Source: Clostridiales bacterium (GTDB lineage: Bacteria > Bacillota > Clostridia > Christensenellales > Aristaeellaceae). From it: a stretch of DNA of 16,060 nucleotides. Below the pieces are notes generated by a model that was not told the origin of the DNA, ran no database searches, and saw only the letters and a list, made by a program, of their open reading frames with translations. The stretch covers positions 1 to 16,060 of the forward strand of contig JAAYJP010000145.1 of assembly GCA_012522875.1 (NCBI GenBank). The letters are read 5' to 3'. Positions 1 to 8,633 of the stretch are shown here, in pieces. The position numbers and the translations under genes are program-made. Position 1 is the stretch's first letter, and each line of letters begins with the position of its first letter.

Positions 1-3000
1 ATAGTGCCGGCTCGGAAGACATGTCCTTTTCCGAAAAGCTCCTCAACATAGGCGTGGGCGACTGACTGGTAATCGCTGCAAAAGTTCAGGTCGATATCCG
101 GCACCTTATCACCCTTAAATCCCAGGAATACCTCAAAGGGAATATCGTAGCCATCCTTTACCAAGGGCTTGCTGCAATCCGGGCATTGCCTGTCCGGCAG
201 GTCGATCCCGGTTTGGTATGCTTCCCTGTCCACGTCAAAATCCGTTGTCCTGCAATTCGGGCAGCGGTAGTGCGGCGGCAGGGGATTTACCTCAGTGATA
301 CCGCACAATGTGGCAACAAGGGACGATCCCACTGACCCGCGGCTGCCCACCATGTACCCGTCATTGTTCGATTTGAAAACCAATTTGCTGGCAATGAGGT
401 ATAGGGTGGAGTAACCATAGCCAATGATTGCCTTAAGTTCTTTATCCATCCGTTCGCGGACAGCAGATGGAATCACATCCCCATAAAGCGTGTGGGCCTG
501 TGACTCGGTCATCTGGCGGATCTCATCCGGCGCCGTATTCCACACCGGGGCGAACGTCGTCTTGTTTTCAGGATGCTTTGGATAAAGCGTGATGTCGCCA
601 ACCTGAGCCAAAATCCTCCTGGGATTATCAACCACCACTTCATGGGCACGCTTCTCCCCCAACCAGGCAAAATCCTCAAGCATCTCTTCAGTAGTCTTAA
701 AAAACAGCGGCGGCTGTTCATCGCTGTATCTGGCTTCCGAGTCGATACTGTTTTTGATGATGGTACGGAAAATGGCATCCTCTTGATCCAGGAAGTGCAC
801 ATCCCCTGTAGCGGCCACAGGAATGTCCAGCTTCTCCCCCAAACTCACCAAAGTCTGATTTATATTGCGCACTTGGGCGGGCTCGCCAAGCCGACCCTGC
901 CTGATCAACATATCACTGTTATGCTCAGGCTGTATCTCGATGAAATCATAAAAACGGGCGCACTCCTCCAGTTCCTGCGGGGGCTTGCGTTCAAGCGCAG
1001 CCTGGAACAACTCCCCCCGGTAACAGGAAGTCCCCAACAGCAGGCCTTCCCGGTGCTTTTCCAGCAATTTCCTGGGAATTGTGGGGTGATGGTGGAAATA
1101 GTTGATATGTGATTCTGATACCAGGCTGTTCAGGTTATGCAAGCCTTGCTGGCTTTTTGCCAGGATAGTCACAGGAAACTGGGTGGTGCGGCTGTAGCCG
1201 GAGATTTTGGTATTCAGTTCCTCAAGCGTCTGGGCGCCTTTCTCCCTGGCATCTGCCAGCATCCGGGCCAGGCACTGCGCTGTTGCTGTGGCGTCATGCA
1301 CCGCCCGGTGCGCATTTTTTAACTGCACCCCAAGCGCTTTGCATAATGCGCTTAGGCGGTAGCTTCTAAGTTGCGGATAAAGCCGCTGGGCAAAAGCCAG
1401 CGTATCCAGTTGCGAAGCGTCCAATGTCTTACCCATGCGCTTAAGCTCCGCCCGCAAAAAAGACATATCAAACTTGGCATTATGGGCAGCCAGAGGACTT
1501 ACCCCGGCAAAAGCCATCAGCCCTTCCAGGGCTTTTTCGGCCTTGGGAGCATCGATCAGCATGGCATCTTTTATACCGGTAATATTGGTGATTTCCTGGC
1601 TTAGCGGCACACCCGGATTCACCAGCGTGGAGAAGGAGTCGCATATTTGCCCGTCAACCAGCTTGACCGCTCCTACCTCGATGATCCGGTCAGAATAGGG
1701 GTTAAGGCCTGTTGTTTCAAAGTCAAGGACGACTATGGACTCATCAAGCCCCGCTTCTGAAGCAGGCTGAACTATGCCTGTGTCGTCCACCATCATCCCG
1801 ATCATGCCGGGAATTAACTTGATCCTGTGCTTTCTGGCCGCGGCGAATGCCTCAGGAAAAGCCTGTACCACCCCTTCATCGGTGATAGCGATAGCCGGAT
1901 GGCCAAATTCCGCCGCGCGGTTAATCAGCCCGACGGGTGAGACCACACCATCCATAAAGCTCATGGTAGTGTGTGCATGAAGTTCCACCCTCTTATCTGC
2001 AGCGTTATCGCTACGCACTTTCAGCGTGTGCTCACAGATATCCTGCGCCATGATGACAAGCGCCCGGTCATAGCTGTCCATCTGGCAGAAACCCCGCACC
2101 TTAAGCCCGCTGCCCGGCCTAATACAGCTGATGACATCATTCATTTTCCTGATATCTTTTTCAATGTCCCGAAAAGCGTCAGCCCGAAAACCATTTGGCT
2201 TGGCGCCAAGGAAAACCTTGCATAGGATGCTGTCTGTAAAATCAGACAATACGAAGCTGAGAAGGGTTGCGTTACCGTTTTGAATAGGCCGTGTAGTAAC
2301 ATCAATCACTTTGCCCGCAATGGTGACCTTGCCTGAGACCTCTGTCAACCCCTTGATGGGAACAGGTTCAGCAGCGATGGCACTTCCAAGAATTTTCCTG
2401 CCTCTCTTCTTCTCCCGTACCTTCGGTTTTTCCAGCGGTTCTTCCGTTTTCACATCCAAAGCGCTCAAAGACAGAATTGCTTCTTCTTCTGCCCGGAAAC
2501 GCTCCTGGCGTTCCATTCGCTTTTCCCGGTCCTTGGCAAGGCGGAGGTGAACGGGCGGCTTTATCTGGAATACATCTTCAAGCATCACAGATAACTTCCG
2601 CTGAATGCCATTGTCTGCCATATACTCCATCGCCAGTTCATCCGGCACTTCCAGCACAAGTGAACCCCCTTCGCCTATCCAAATGATGCTTTTTAGCCAG
2701 GGATTAATGCCAGGGAGTTGGCGCTGAAGCAAACGGTCAAACACCGGAGCATATTTTGATGGCTCAGACATGAAATCGCTACCCAAAGAGGGTGACGCCA
2801 CGCGCAAAGAGACGCTAAGCTTCGGGAAAGCTTTCTGAAGAACCTTTCTGATAATGCCAAAAGAGTCGTTTTCCACCAATACATCTGCATGAAAAAAGAA
2901 CACTGCCCGGTTTTTCTTCTGATCATATTGGACGATATGGAAATTGAGCTTATCCTTAAGCCCCGGCAAAAGTTGATAGATTTCCGCAAAGAGCGCGTCC

Positions 3001-3008
3001 ATGGTCAT
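1..3008 (-). CDS. polC: DNA polymerase III PolC-type alpha subunit (C-terminus cut by window edge)
   Basis: This is the replicative polymerase of low-GC Gram-positives, with built-in 3'-5' proofreading. About 1002 residues are present, so roughly the last 400 (most of palm, fingers and the rest) are off the left edge. Visible domains, in order: an N-terminal region; an OB fold (about 225-330); the first PHP half with ELHAHTT (His344, His346); an inserted DEDDh exonuclease with DFETTGL (Asp429), HNAKFD (Asp514) and HRAVHD (His567, Asp572); the second PHP half with GDVHFL; a palm start with VGSRGSVGSS near 887; a Cys4 zinc ribbon (Cys916, 919, 942, 945); and PDIDLNF with the acidic pair Asp971/Asp973. 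The start is the ATG 4 bases after the ispG stop, with GGAAGG about 14 bases upstream. A second ATG lies two codons in. Two PHP positions depart from the family: TDE instead of TDH (378) and GMI instead of GLE (403). Identification is secure. Confidence 0.97.
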   Translation of the reverse strand, partial: MTMDALFAEIYQLLPGLKDKLNFHIVQYDQKKNRAVFFFHADVLVENDSFGIIRKVLQKAFPKLSVSLRVASPSLGSDFMSEPSKYAPVFDRLLQRQLPGINPWLKSIIWIGEGGSLVLEVPDELAMEYMADNGIQRKLSVMLEDVFQIKPPVHLRLAKDREKRMERQERFRAEEEAILSLSALDVKTEEPLEKPKVREKKRGRKILGSAIAAEPVPIKGLTEVSGKVTIAGKVIDVTTRPIQNGNATLLSFVLSDFTDSILCKVFLGAKPNGFRADAFRDIEKDIRKMNDVISCIRPGSGLKVRGFCQMDSYDRALVIMAQDICEHTLKVRSDNAADKRVELHAHTTMSFMDGVVSPVGLINRAAEFGHPAIAITDEGVVQAFPEAFAAARKHRIKLIPGMIGMMVDDTGIVQPASEAGLDESIVVLDFETTGLNPYSDRIIEVGAVKLVDGQICDSFSTLVNPGVPLSQEITNITGIKDAMLIDAPKAEKALEGLMAFAGVSPLAAHNAKFDMSFLRAELKRMGKTLDASQLDTLAFAQRLYPQLRSYRLSALCKALGVQLKNAHRAVHDATATAQCLARMLADAREKGAQTLEELNTKISGYSRTTQFPVTILAKSQQGLHNLNSLVSESHINYFHHHPTIPRKLLEKHREGLLLGTSCYRGELFQAALERKPPQELEECARFYDFIEIQPEHNSDMLIRQGRLGEPAQVRNINQTLVSLGEKLDIPVAATGDVHFLDQEDAIFRTIIKNSIDSEARYSDEQPPLFFKTTEEMLEDFAWLGEKRAHEVVVDNPRRILAQVGDITLYPKHPENKTTFAPVWNTAPDEIRQMTESQAHTLYGDVIPSAVRERMDKELKAIIGYGYSTLYLIASKLVFKSNNDGYMVGSRGSVGSSLVATLCGITEVNPLPPHYRCPNCRTTDFDVDREAYQTGIDLPDRQCPDCSKPLVKDGYDIPFEVFLGFKGDKVPDIDLNFCSDYQSVAHAYVEELFGKGHVFRAGT

Positions 3009-3012
3009 ATGG

Positions 3013-4074
3013 TCAACCGTTTTCCTTCCGTTTTGCCAAATACTCTTCAAGGAGAGCCATCAACTCTTCTTCCGGATCCCCCGACACCTTCCTGAAGAAT
3101 GCGCCTTTCAGATAAAGGGCACTCTGGCCATTACCACCGCACAACGCGATGTCAGCTCCCAGAGCTTCCCCCGGTCCGTTTACCGGGCAACCCATCACGG
3201 CGATTTTTATATTCGCTTTGATGTTCTGGGTGCGCGCCTCCACCGATTTTGCCAGGGTTTCCACATCTATGCGGGTGCGCCCGCAGGTGGGGCAGGAAAT
3301 GACCTCCACCCCATCACGAAGGCCCAGAGCCATTAAAATATCGCGGGCTGCTTTCACCTCGGGAATGGGGGATCCTGTAAGGGAAATACGTACAGTGTCA
3401 CCGATTCCATCAACAAGCAAAGCGCCGATACCAATGGCGGACTTAATCGTGCCCTGGCCCGGGAGGCCTGCTTCGGTTACCCCGAGATGCAAAGGATAAT
3501 CAAAGGTACGGCTGGCCAGCCGGTATGCCTCCACCGTCAAGCGTACATCCGAAGCTTTGAGTGACAGAACAATGTCAAAAAAACCTTCCTTCTCCAACAA
3601 ACGAATGTGGGTTATCGCACTGTCCACAAGTCCCTTGGCAGTGATACCCTGATCCCGGTCCCTGATCTCCCTGGGCACCGAACCGGAATTTACCCCCACT
3701 CTGATGGGGATTTGGTGCGCTTTGGCTGCATCAACGACCTTGCGGATGGCTTGTTTGCTTTTCAGGTTGCCGGGGTTGATGCGCAGCTTGCTGATGCCGC
3801 CCTCAGCGGCCAGAATCGCCAATTGATGGTCAAAATGGATATCCGCCACCAAGGGAACAGGACTTTTGTCCACCAGCAAACGCACGTTGGCGGCGGCCTC
3901 AATATCAAACACAGAAACGCGCACCAGTTCACAACCGGCTTCCGCCAGCATTCTGATCTGGGTGTTGGTAGCGGCCAAATCCCTGGTATCCGTGTTGGTC
4001 ATTGATTGGATGCTGACAGGCGCTCCCCCGCCGATTGTTACCAACCCCGCATGGACTGCTCGTGTTTTCACCAT
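3013..4074 (-). CDS. ispG: 4-hydroxy-3-methylbut-2-enyl diphosphate synthase (IspG/GcpE)
   Basis: Penultimate enzyme of the MEP isoprenoid pathway. It reductively converts 2-C-methyl-D-erythritol 2,4-cyclodiphosphate to HMBPP with a [4Fe-4S] cluster, in the cytoplasm. The 353 residues match the compact bacterial form: a TIM-barrel domain opening with VTIGGGAPVSIQSMTNTDT-like sequence, then a C-terminal Fe-S domain. Predicted cluster ligands are Cys261 and Cys264 (SCPTCGRT), Cys296 (GCPVNGPGE) and Glu303. The start is ATG, one base after the rseP TAG stop. No clear Shine-Dalgarno precedes it, so translation is probably coupled to rseP, and an in-frame TAG a few codons upstream rules out a longer form. 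It shares the operon with dxr, another MEP step, and sits 4 bases from polC. Confidence 0.97.
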   Translation of the reverse strand: MVKTRAVHAGLVTIGGGAPVSIQSMTNTDTRDLAATNTQIRMLAEAGCELVRVSVFDIEAAANVRLLVDKSPVPLVADIHFDHQLAILAAEGGISKLRINPGNLKSKQAIRKVVDAAKAHQIPIRVGVNSGSVPREIRDRDQGITAKGLVDSAITHIRLLEKEGFFDIVLSLKASDVRLTVEAYRLASRTFDYPLHLGVTEAGLPGQGTIKSAIGIGALLVDGIGDTVRISLTGSPIPEVKAARDILMALGLRDGVEVISCPTCGRTRIDVETLAKSVEARTQNIKANIKIAVMGCPVNGPGEALGADIALCGGNGQSALYLKGAFFRKVSGDPEEELMALLEEYLAKRKENG

Positions 4075-4075
4075 A

Positions 4076-5152
4076 CTAAAATAACCGAACTATATCCCGG
4101 AAAGTAATCCATATCATCAGGCCAAAAAGCAGTATCATACCAATCGCGTGAACATAGCCTTCCCTCTCAAGGGGCTTTCCGCGGATAGCCTCGACGACCA
4201 GGAAAAGCATCCTGCTGCCATCAAGGCCTGGGAATATCAGCAGGTTGATGAGCCCAAGGTTAATGGAGATCACCGCCATCAGGTAAAGATAGCCCTGGAG
4301 CTGGGATTGCCGTGTTTCCTCCACAATGAGCTGGGTAATGCCCACGATTCCGGAAAGCTCATTGATGCCCTGGCCCCGGGTCACCAGGTTTTTTAGCGCC
4401 GAAATGATGGAAACCCCAGCGTTGTAGCACAGGACAACAGAAGATTTGATCACATCCCCCACGCTGCCCGGCGACCATTCGGCCGGCGTACTGGTGAGGG
4501 CGTTCACACCAATCATATAGCGCTTTTCCACATTGTCAAAGAGTGGTCTGACACGAAGGAGGACCTCATCCTGCGCGCCTTCTTCACCGCGGAGCACGCT
4601 GAAAGCAAGTGTGTCAGCATTCGGGCCCGACTCCTGGGCGATCAGGGGTATCAGATTATCTGTCACCGGGTAGCCGTTTACTGAAATAATCTGATCCCCC
4701 GGCAGAATACCGGCAGCCTCTGCCGGGCTGTCCTGGTTGACAGATTGCACAACCGTCACGGTAGGCCCAGCTGGGGCGGGGACGCCGCTGATGGTGTAGA
4801 AAATCACGGCCACCACAAACGCCAAGAGAAAATTCATGACCGGCCCCATCAGGATGGTCATCAGGCGCTTGAAAACACTGTGCTTGCCAAAAGCCCTGGG
4901 GTCACCTTTGCTCTCACCGCTTACATCATCTTCCCCGTAAAAAGCGCAGTAGCCGCCCAACGGGATGGCTCTCAGAAAAAAAAGGGTACTGTGCTTTTTA
5001 CGCTTCCACTTAAGCAATTGCGGACCGAAACCTATTGAGAACTCCCTGACCGGAATTCTGAAAAGTCTTGCGGCAAAAAAATGCCCTGCCTCGTGGACTG
5101 TTATCATGACGCCGAACATCAGAACAGCGGCCAGTATATAAAATGCGGTCAT
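4076..5152 (-). CDS. rseP: RseP/RasP-type site-2 intramembrane zinc metalloprotease
   Basis: Membrane-embedded M50 protease that cleaves single-pass membrane substrates such as anti-sigma factors or signal-peptide remnants. The 358 residues show the family layout: a first transmembrane helix carrying HEAGH (His20, Glu21, His24), GPVMNF at 103-108 in the second membrane region, one PDZ domain at about 125-205, and a C-terminal helix with the third zinc ligand in PGLDGSR (LDG at 310-312). Most homologues read LDGGR, and here the second Gly is Ser, next to the ligand Asp. The start ATG overlaps the dxr stop (ATGA). AAGGAGG lies 4 bases upstream, which fixes the start. The substrate cannot be inferred from context. 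The position between dxr and ispG is common in Firmicutes. Confidence 0.96.
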   Translation of the reverse strand: MTAFYILAAVLMFGVMITVHEAGHFFAARLFRIPVREFSIGFGPQLLKWKRKKHSTLFFLRAIPLGGYCAFYGEDDVSGESKGDPRAFGKHSVFKRLMTILMGPVMNFLLAFVVAVIFYTISGVPAPAGPTVTVVQSVNQDSPAEAAGILPGDQIISVNGYPVTDNLIPLIAQESGPNADTLAFSVLRGEEGAQDEVLLRVRPLFDNVEKRYMIGVNALTSTPAEWSPGSVGDVIKSSVVLCYNAGVSIISALKNLVTRGQGINELSGIVGITQLIVEETRQSQLQGYLYLMAVISINLGLINLLIFPGLDGSRMLFLVVEAIRGKPLEREGYVHAIGMILLFGLMIWITFRDIVRLF

Positions 5153-6324
5153 ATGTCCTCCTTGGAGATTTGATTGATAATTTCCCGGCTCTTTTCCCTG
5201 GATCGCCTGTCCGCGTCCAGGATCGCTTCAAGGGTATCCGCCGGCATCGGACCCAGCGCTGCCAATGTCTCTTCCACTACCCGGGCAATCTGTCCAAAGC
5301 GAATGGCATGATGAAGATACCCGTTTACGGCAATCTCATTGGCTGCGTTCAGTACACAGCAAGCGGCTCCGCCAGCGCTGAGTGCTTCATAAGCAAGCCG
5401 AAGGGCAGGAAATCGTTCAAAATCCGGCTTTTCAAACCGTAAGTTTGAAAAGTCCTCCGGCGCCATTGGCCTGACACCGGTTGTGATACGTTCGGGGTAT
5501 GCCATGGCAAAGGCGATGGGCACCCGCATATCCGGCAGACCCATCTGGGCAAGAAGGGCACCATCCGCGAATTCCACCATGGAATGCACAATGCTGCTGG
5601 GATGAACCAACACCTGGATTTGACCGGGTGTCGCATCAAAGAGCCATTTTGCTTCAATGATCTCCAGTGCTTTGTTGAACATGGAAGCGCTGTCGATGGT
5701 AATCTTCTCTCCCATTCGCCATGTGGGATGGCTCAACGCTTCATCAAGGGTGGCATGTGCAATTCTGTCTGCCGACCAAGCCATGAAAGGCCCGCCGGAT
5801 GCCGTAAGGATAATACGGCGGAAACACTTGGCTTTTGCTCCCATCAGGCATTGATAAATGGCGCTGTGTTCGCTGTCAACCGGCAGGAGAGCGGGGTTTT
5901 GCGGGTCATCCGGGCACAGGTCCTTAACCAGCTGTCCGCCTGCCACCAAAGCCTCCTTGTTGGCAAGCAGTACCCGTTTGCCGGTTTTCCTGGCGTTTAG
6001 CACACTGCCCAATCCGATCATTCCCACAACAGCCACCAGCACATCATCACAGGGAACCTGGCTTGACGCCACTTCCAGGGCGGATGGCCCAAAATGCCAC
6101 TGGCAAAAGTCTGTGCCACTGGGGGGACTGATGCTTTTTCCGGTCAATCCCGCCATGAGGGGGCGGTACTTCTTCACCTGCTCAACAAAGAGAAGGTCGT
6201 TGCTGTGCGCGGTCAGGCCCGTTACGCGGAAGCGCCCAGGATGCATATCGACGATATCAAGTGCCTGCCGGCCGATCGAGCCGGTGGACCCCAGGATAAC
6301 AATATCCCGCATGCCCGTTCTCAC
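5149..6324 (-). CDS. dxr: 1-deoxy-D-xylulose 5-phosphate reductoisomerase
   Basis: First committed enzyme of the MEP pathway: an NADPH-dependent rearrangement and reduction of DXP to 2-C-methyl-D-erythritol 4-phosphate. With the GTG start the protein has 391 residues. LGSTGSIG at 11-18 is the NADPH glycine loop, ANKEAL lies near 121, DSEHSAIYQ gives the metal ligands Asp150 and Glu152, SGGPF is at 176-180, HPTWRMG near 199, and NKALEIIEA supplies the third acidic ligand near Glu221. The C-terminal alpha-helical domain is complete. The GTG at 6324 overlaps the cdsA stop as GTGA. An ATG four codons in (6312) gives MRDIVILGSTGSIG, which is how most family members begin, so it may be the true start. 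Neither has a strong ribosome binding site. Translation is probably coupled to cdsA. Confidence 0.96.
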   Translation of the reverse strand: MRTGMRDIVILGSTGSIGRQALDIVDMHPGRFRVTGLTAHSNDLLFVEQVKKYRPLMAGLTGKSISPPSGTDFCQWHFGPSALEVASSQVPCDDVLVAVVGMIGLGSVLNARKTGKRVLLANKEALVAGGQLVKDLCPDDPQNPALLPVDSEHSAIYQCLMGAKAKCFRRIILTASGGPFMAWSADRIAHATLDEALSHPTWRMGEKITIDSASMFNKALEIIEAKWLFDATPGQIQVLVHPSSIVHSMVEFADGALLAQMGLPDMRVPIAFAMAYPERITTGVRPMAPEDFSNLRFEKPDFERFPALRLAYEALSAGGAACCVLNAANEIAVNGYLHHAIRFGQIARVVEETLAALGPMPADTLEAILDADRRSREKSREIINQISKEDI

Positions 6325-7133
6325 AAAAAGGCCTGGTAAATATAAACCAGCACTGCAACAAACAGGATGCTGTCAAGCCGGTCCATCATGCCGCCATGGC
6401 CCGGAAAGATGTGGCCAAAGTCCTTGATACGACAGTAGCGTTTGACCAAGGAGGCAAACAAATCGCCAATCTGTCCTGCGATGCTTCCCAGAAAGCCCAA
6501 CAGGAGGAAATGATAAAAGGGTATGGTATTGCTCGCAAAAGCTGATGATAATATGAAAATCCCCACCGCTGCCAAAATACCGCCTGCGAGGCCCGCCACA
6601 GCTCCTTCTACAGTTTTCTTTGGGCTAACCTCAGGAACCAGTTTTACCCTGCCGAACCGGACGCCTGCAAAATAAGCGAAAGAATCACCAAGCACGGGAA
6701 CAAAAAAAGCAAGGCTGAGGAAAGTGCGCTGCTGGGCGATTGGCGTCACCCGAACCAGGGCCAGCATGCAAAGACCGGGTACAACAATGGAAAAAAGCGG
6801 CAGCAATGACATCAGCAAGTCTTCCAGCTTGGGAGCGCTCCTGAAAATCACCACCGCGCTAACGGCCATCATCGTCAACATTGTCAGGAACATCAGCAGC
6901 AGCAGCCCTGCCAGTTCCGTTAAAAGCAAAAAGCCGGGAACCGCGATGATAAGGGCTATCCAGCTGGGAATGGCTACTGGACGCAAGCCTGTCTGGGAGA
7001 GGGCATGGAACTCCTCATACATAGAGAGGCATACGGCTGCCACCCATAGCAGGGAAAAAGCCCAGCCCCCAAAATAAAGCGCAAAAGCAAGCAGGGCCAG
7101 AAGGATGATTCCGGTCAAAATCCGTGTGGTCAT
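6321..7133 (-). CDS. cdsA: Phosphatidate cytidylyltransferase (CDP-diglyceride synthase)
   Basis: Integral membrane enzyme that makes CDP-diacylglycerol from CTP and phosphatidic acid, feeding synthesis of phosphatidylglycerol, cardiolipin and related lipids. The 270 residues are mostly hydrophobic, with about eight likely membrane spans. The C-terminal part holds the CDP-diglyceride synthase signature: SLVKRYCRIKDFG followed by FPGHGGMMDRLDS, with the conserved K-D, H-G-G and D-R-x-D residues. ATG at 7133 follows the uppS stop by two bases, and GGGAGG just upstream is a good ribosome binding site lying inside the end of uppS. The stop overlaps the dxr start. The uppS-cdsA-dxr order is typical of many bacteria. 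Confidence 0.96.
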   Translation of the reverse strand: MTTRILTGIILLALLAFALYFGGWAFSLLWVAAVCLSMYEEFHALSQTGLRPVAIPSWIALIIAVPGFLLLTELAGLLLLMFLTMLTMMAVSAVVIFRSAPKLEDLLMSLLPLFSIVVPGLCMLALVRVTPIAQQRTFLSLAFFVPVLGDSFAYFAGVRFGRVKLVPEVSPKKTVEGAVAGLAGGILAAVGIFILSSAFASNTIPFYHFLLLGFLGSIAGQIGDLFASLVKRYCRIKDFGHIFPGHGGMMDRLDSILFVAVLVYIYQAFL

Positions 7134-7135
7134 GG

Positions 7136-7843
7136 CTACCTCCCGCCAAACCGGCGTTGCCGCTTTGAGAAATCAAAAAGCGCCTGCTGGTAATCTTCCA
7201 CGGTAAAGTCAGGCCACAGTTTATCAATGAAACTGATTTCCGCATAAGCACTCTGATACAGCAAAAAATTGCTCAGGCGTTTTTCCCCGCTGGTGCGGAT
7301 CACCAGATCCACATCCGGCTGTAAAGCTGTATACAGGGAACTTTCCAAATCATGCAAACTTAGGGTTGTTGCTTTTATTTCCCCCTTTTCTGCCTTTAGA
7401 ATTATTGCTCTTACAGCCCGAAGGAGTTCATCCCGCGCACCGTAATTGATGGCGATGTTCAGTTGAAGGCCTGAATTGCTCTGAGTGCGTTCTTCAGCTG
7501 CTGCGACGGCATTCCTGGCGTCCTCCGGCAGACTATCCTTATCTCCCAGAATGCGTATTTTCACATTTTTTTCGTGCAGTTCATCAATTTCAGAGGCAAA
7601 AAACTCCACAATCAACTGCATCAGCGCGTCTACCTCAAAAGCCGGGCGCTGCCAATTCTCTGTAGAGAAAGCATACAGGCTTAATACCTCAAGGTTGTTG
7701 TTGCTGCTAAAACGTATAATTTCCCGAAGCGCCTCCACCCCCTGCCTGTGCCCCATGACAACTGAAACCGCATGTTTTTTGGCCCAGCGGGCATTGCCAT
7801 CCATGATGATGGCTACATGGCGGGGCAGGCGCTCTATCCGCAT
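7136..7843 (-). CDS. uppS: Undecaprenyl diphosphate synthase (cis-prenyltransferase)
   Basis: Cytoplasmic, membrane-associated enzyme that extends farnesyl diphosphate with isopentenyl diphosphate in cis to give undecaprenyl diphosphate, the lipid carrier for peptidoglycan and other wall polymers. Family motifs in the 235 residues: IMDGNARWAKK with catalytic Asp15, GHRQG, STENWQRP, and near the C-terminus DLVIRTSGEKRLSNFLL with the RTSGE diphosphate-binding residues, then YAEISFIDKLWPDF. The ATG lies inside the end of the small upstream gene (10-base overlap). A GGAGAGGG purine tract about 8 bases upstream supports this start. Its IPP substrate comes from the MEP pathway, two genes of which sit downstream in the same operon. 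Confidence 0.96.
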   Translation of the reverse strand: MRIERLPRHVAIIMDGNARWAKKHAVSVVMGHRQGVEALREIIRFSSNNNLEVLSLYAFSTENWQRPAFEVDALMQLIVEFFASEIDELHEKNVKIRILGDKDSLPEDARNAVAAAEERTQSNSGLQLNIAINYGARDELLRAVRAIILKAEKGEIKATTLSLHDLESSLYTALQPDVDLVIRTSGEKRLSNFLLYQSAYAEISFIDKLWPDFTVEDYQQALFDFSKRQRRFGGR

Positions 7844-8052
7844 TGAGCGTCCCTCTCCTCCGGAGTGCCATCCCGAAAAAGCGCTGTGATAAGCGTATCT
7901 CCGCGTAAGGTTACGACTCGCGGTGATCTTGCAGCAGTATCAACAGTGGGAAATGGGGGCTTTGTGTATTCGACCTTCACATGAATCCCCTGGGCAGCCA
8001 GTATTTGCAAAGCTTCCCCCACAGGCAAACCACATACATCGATTGCGCTCAA
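7834..8052 (-). CDS. Small PASTA-like protein of unknown function between frr and uppS
   Basis: A 72-residue frame filling the space between frr and uppS. It starts with TTG overlapping the frr stop (TTGA) and runs 10 bases into uppS, so it looks translationally coupled on both sides. AAGGAG lies 11 bases upstream of the TTG. The N-terminal half, DVCGLPVGEALQILAAQGI then HVKVEYT, follows the PASTA pattern (V-x-G-L-P-x-x-E-A-x-x-L-x-x-x-G-I then a beta strand). The second half, RSPRVVTLRGDTLITALFRD, could supply the remaining strands. I see no signal peptide or membrane span, so it would be a cytoplasmic stand-alone PASTA-like fold, unlike the usual extracytoplasmic PASTA repeats of kinases and PBPs. 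I do not recognise a named family and assign no function. Without the coupling and spacing one might dismiss it as spurious. Confidence 0.7.
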   Translation of the reverse strand: MSAIDVCGLPVGEALQILAAQGIHVKVEYTKPPFPTVDTAARSPRVVTLRGDTLITALFRDGTPEERDAQCG

Positions 8053-8606
8053 ACAGACAGAATCTCCTTCTCCTTCTCCTGCCCCATCTGGTCAATGTCT
8101 TTGATAGCGCTGTCTGTGGCTTTCTGCATTTCATCTTCCGCTTTGCGCTGATCGTCCTCGGTGATATCGCTGCTCTTTTTCATCTTCTTGAATTGTTCCA
8201 TGGCATCCCTGCGGATGGAGCGGACAGCCACTTTAGCCTCCTCTGCGGATTTCCACACCATCTTGGTCAGGTCCTTCCTGCGCTCCTCGGTGAGTTCTGG
8301 CACCACCAGGCGGATGACCTTGCCATCATTGGCAGGATTCATGCCCAAATCGCTCTTCTGAATCGCTTTTTCCACCATCGGAATAGCTTTTTGATCCCAT
8401 ACCGAAATAGTAAGAATCCGCGGCTCCGGTGCCATGATATTGGCCATCTGGTTAAGCGGCGTATGTGTGCCATAATAGTCCACCGTGATGCGGTCCAGCA
8501 GTTTCGGGTTGGCCCTGCCCGCTCTGAGTGACGCCAACTCCTGGCGGTACACTTCCTTGGTCTTTTCCATTTTGTTAACGGCTTGTTCAATTACATCCTG
8601 ATACAT
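8049..8606 (-). CDS. frr: Ribosome recycling factor
   Basis: Releases ribosomes from mRNA after termination, together with EF-G and IF3, in the cytoplasm. From ATG 8606 the protein has 185 residues, exactly the family length. Features are the two long coiled-coil helices of domain I, the RAGRANPKLLDRITVDYYG block (hinge into domain II), the APEPRILTI strand, KAIQKSDLGMNP, and VPELTEERRKDL at the start of the return helix. AGGAGG with an 8-base spacer decides this start, and a 17-codon upstream extension of the open frame is not supported. It is the first gene after the promoter at 8634-8662. In most Firmicutes frr follows pyrH, which is not here. Confidence 0.97.
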   Translation of the reverse strand: MYQDVIEQAVNKMEKTKEVYRQELASLRAGRANPKLLDRITVDYYGTHTPLNQMANIMAPEPRILTISVWDQKAIPMVEKAIQKSDLGMNPANDGKVIRLVVPELTEERRKDLTKMVWKSAEEAKVAVRSIRRDAMEQFKKMKKSSDITEDDQRKAEDEMQKATDSAIKDIDQMGQEKEKEILSV

Positions 8607-8614
8607 CGCGCAAA

Positions 8615-8620
8615 CCTCCT
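8615..8620 (-). promoter_or_regulatory. Ribosome binding site of frr
   Basis: A perfect AGGAGG on the minus strand with 8 bases to ATG 8606. It selects the 185-residue form of ribosome recycling factor over the longer open frame that begins at 8657. Confidence 0.9.
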
Positions 8621-8633
8621 TTTTTCTTGCCCT

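Noticed and set aside
573..1112. A 179-codon open frame on the plus strand.
   Set aside because: It lies antisense to the PolC exonuclease/PHP region, whose motifs are clear on the minus strand. The plus-strand translation shows no recognisable domain.
5858..6427. A 189-codon open frame on the plus strand.
   Set aside because: It is antisense to dxr and the end of cdsA, both with strong family motifs. The translated product looks like non-coding sequence.
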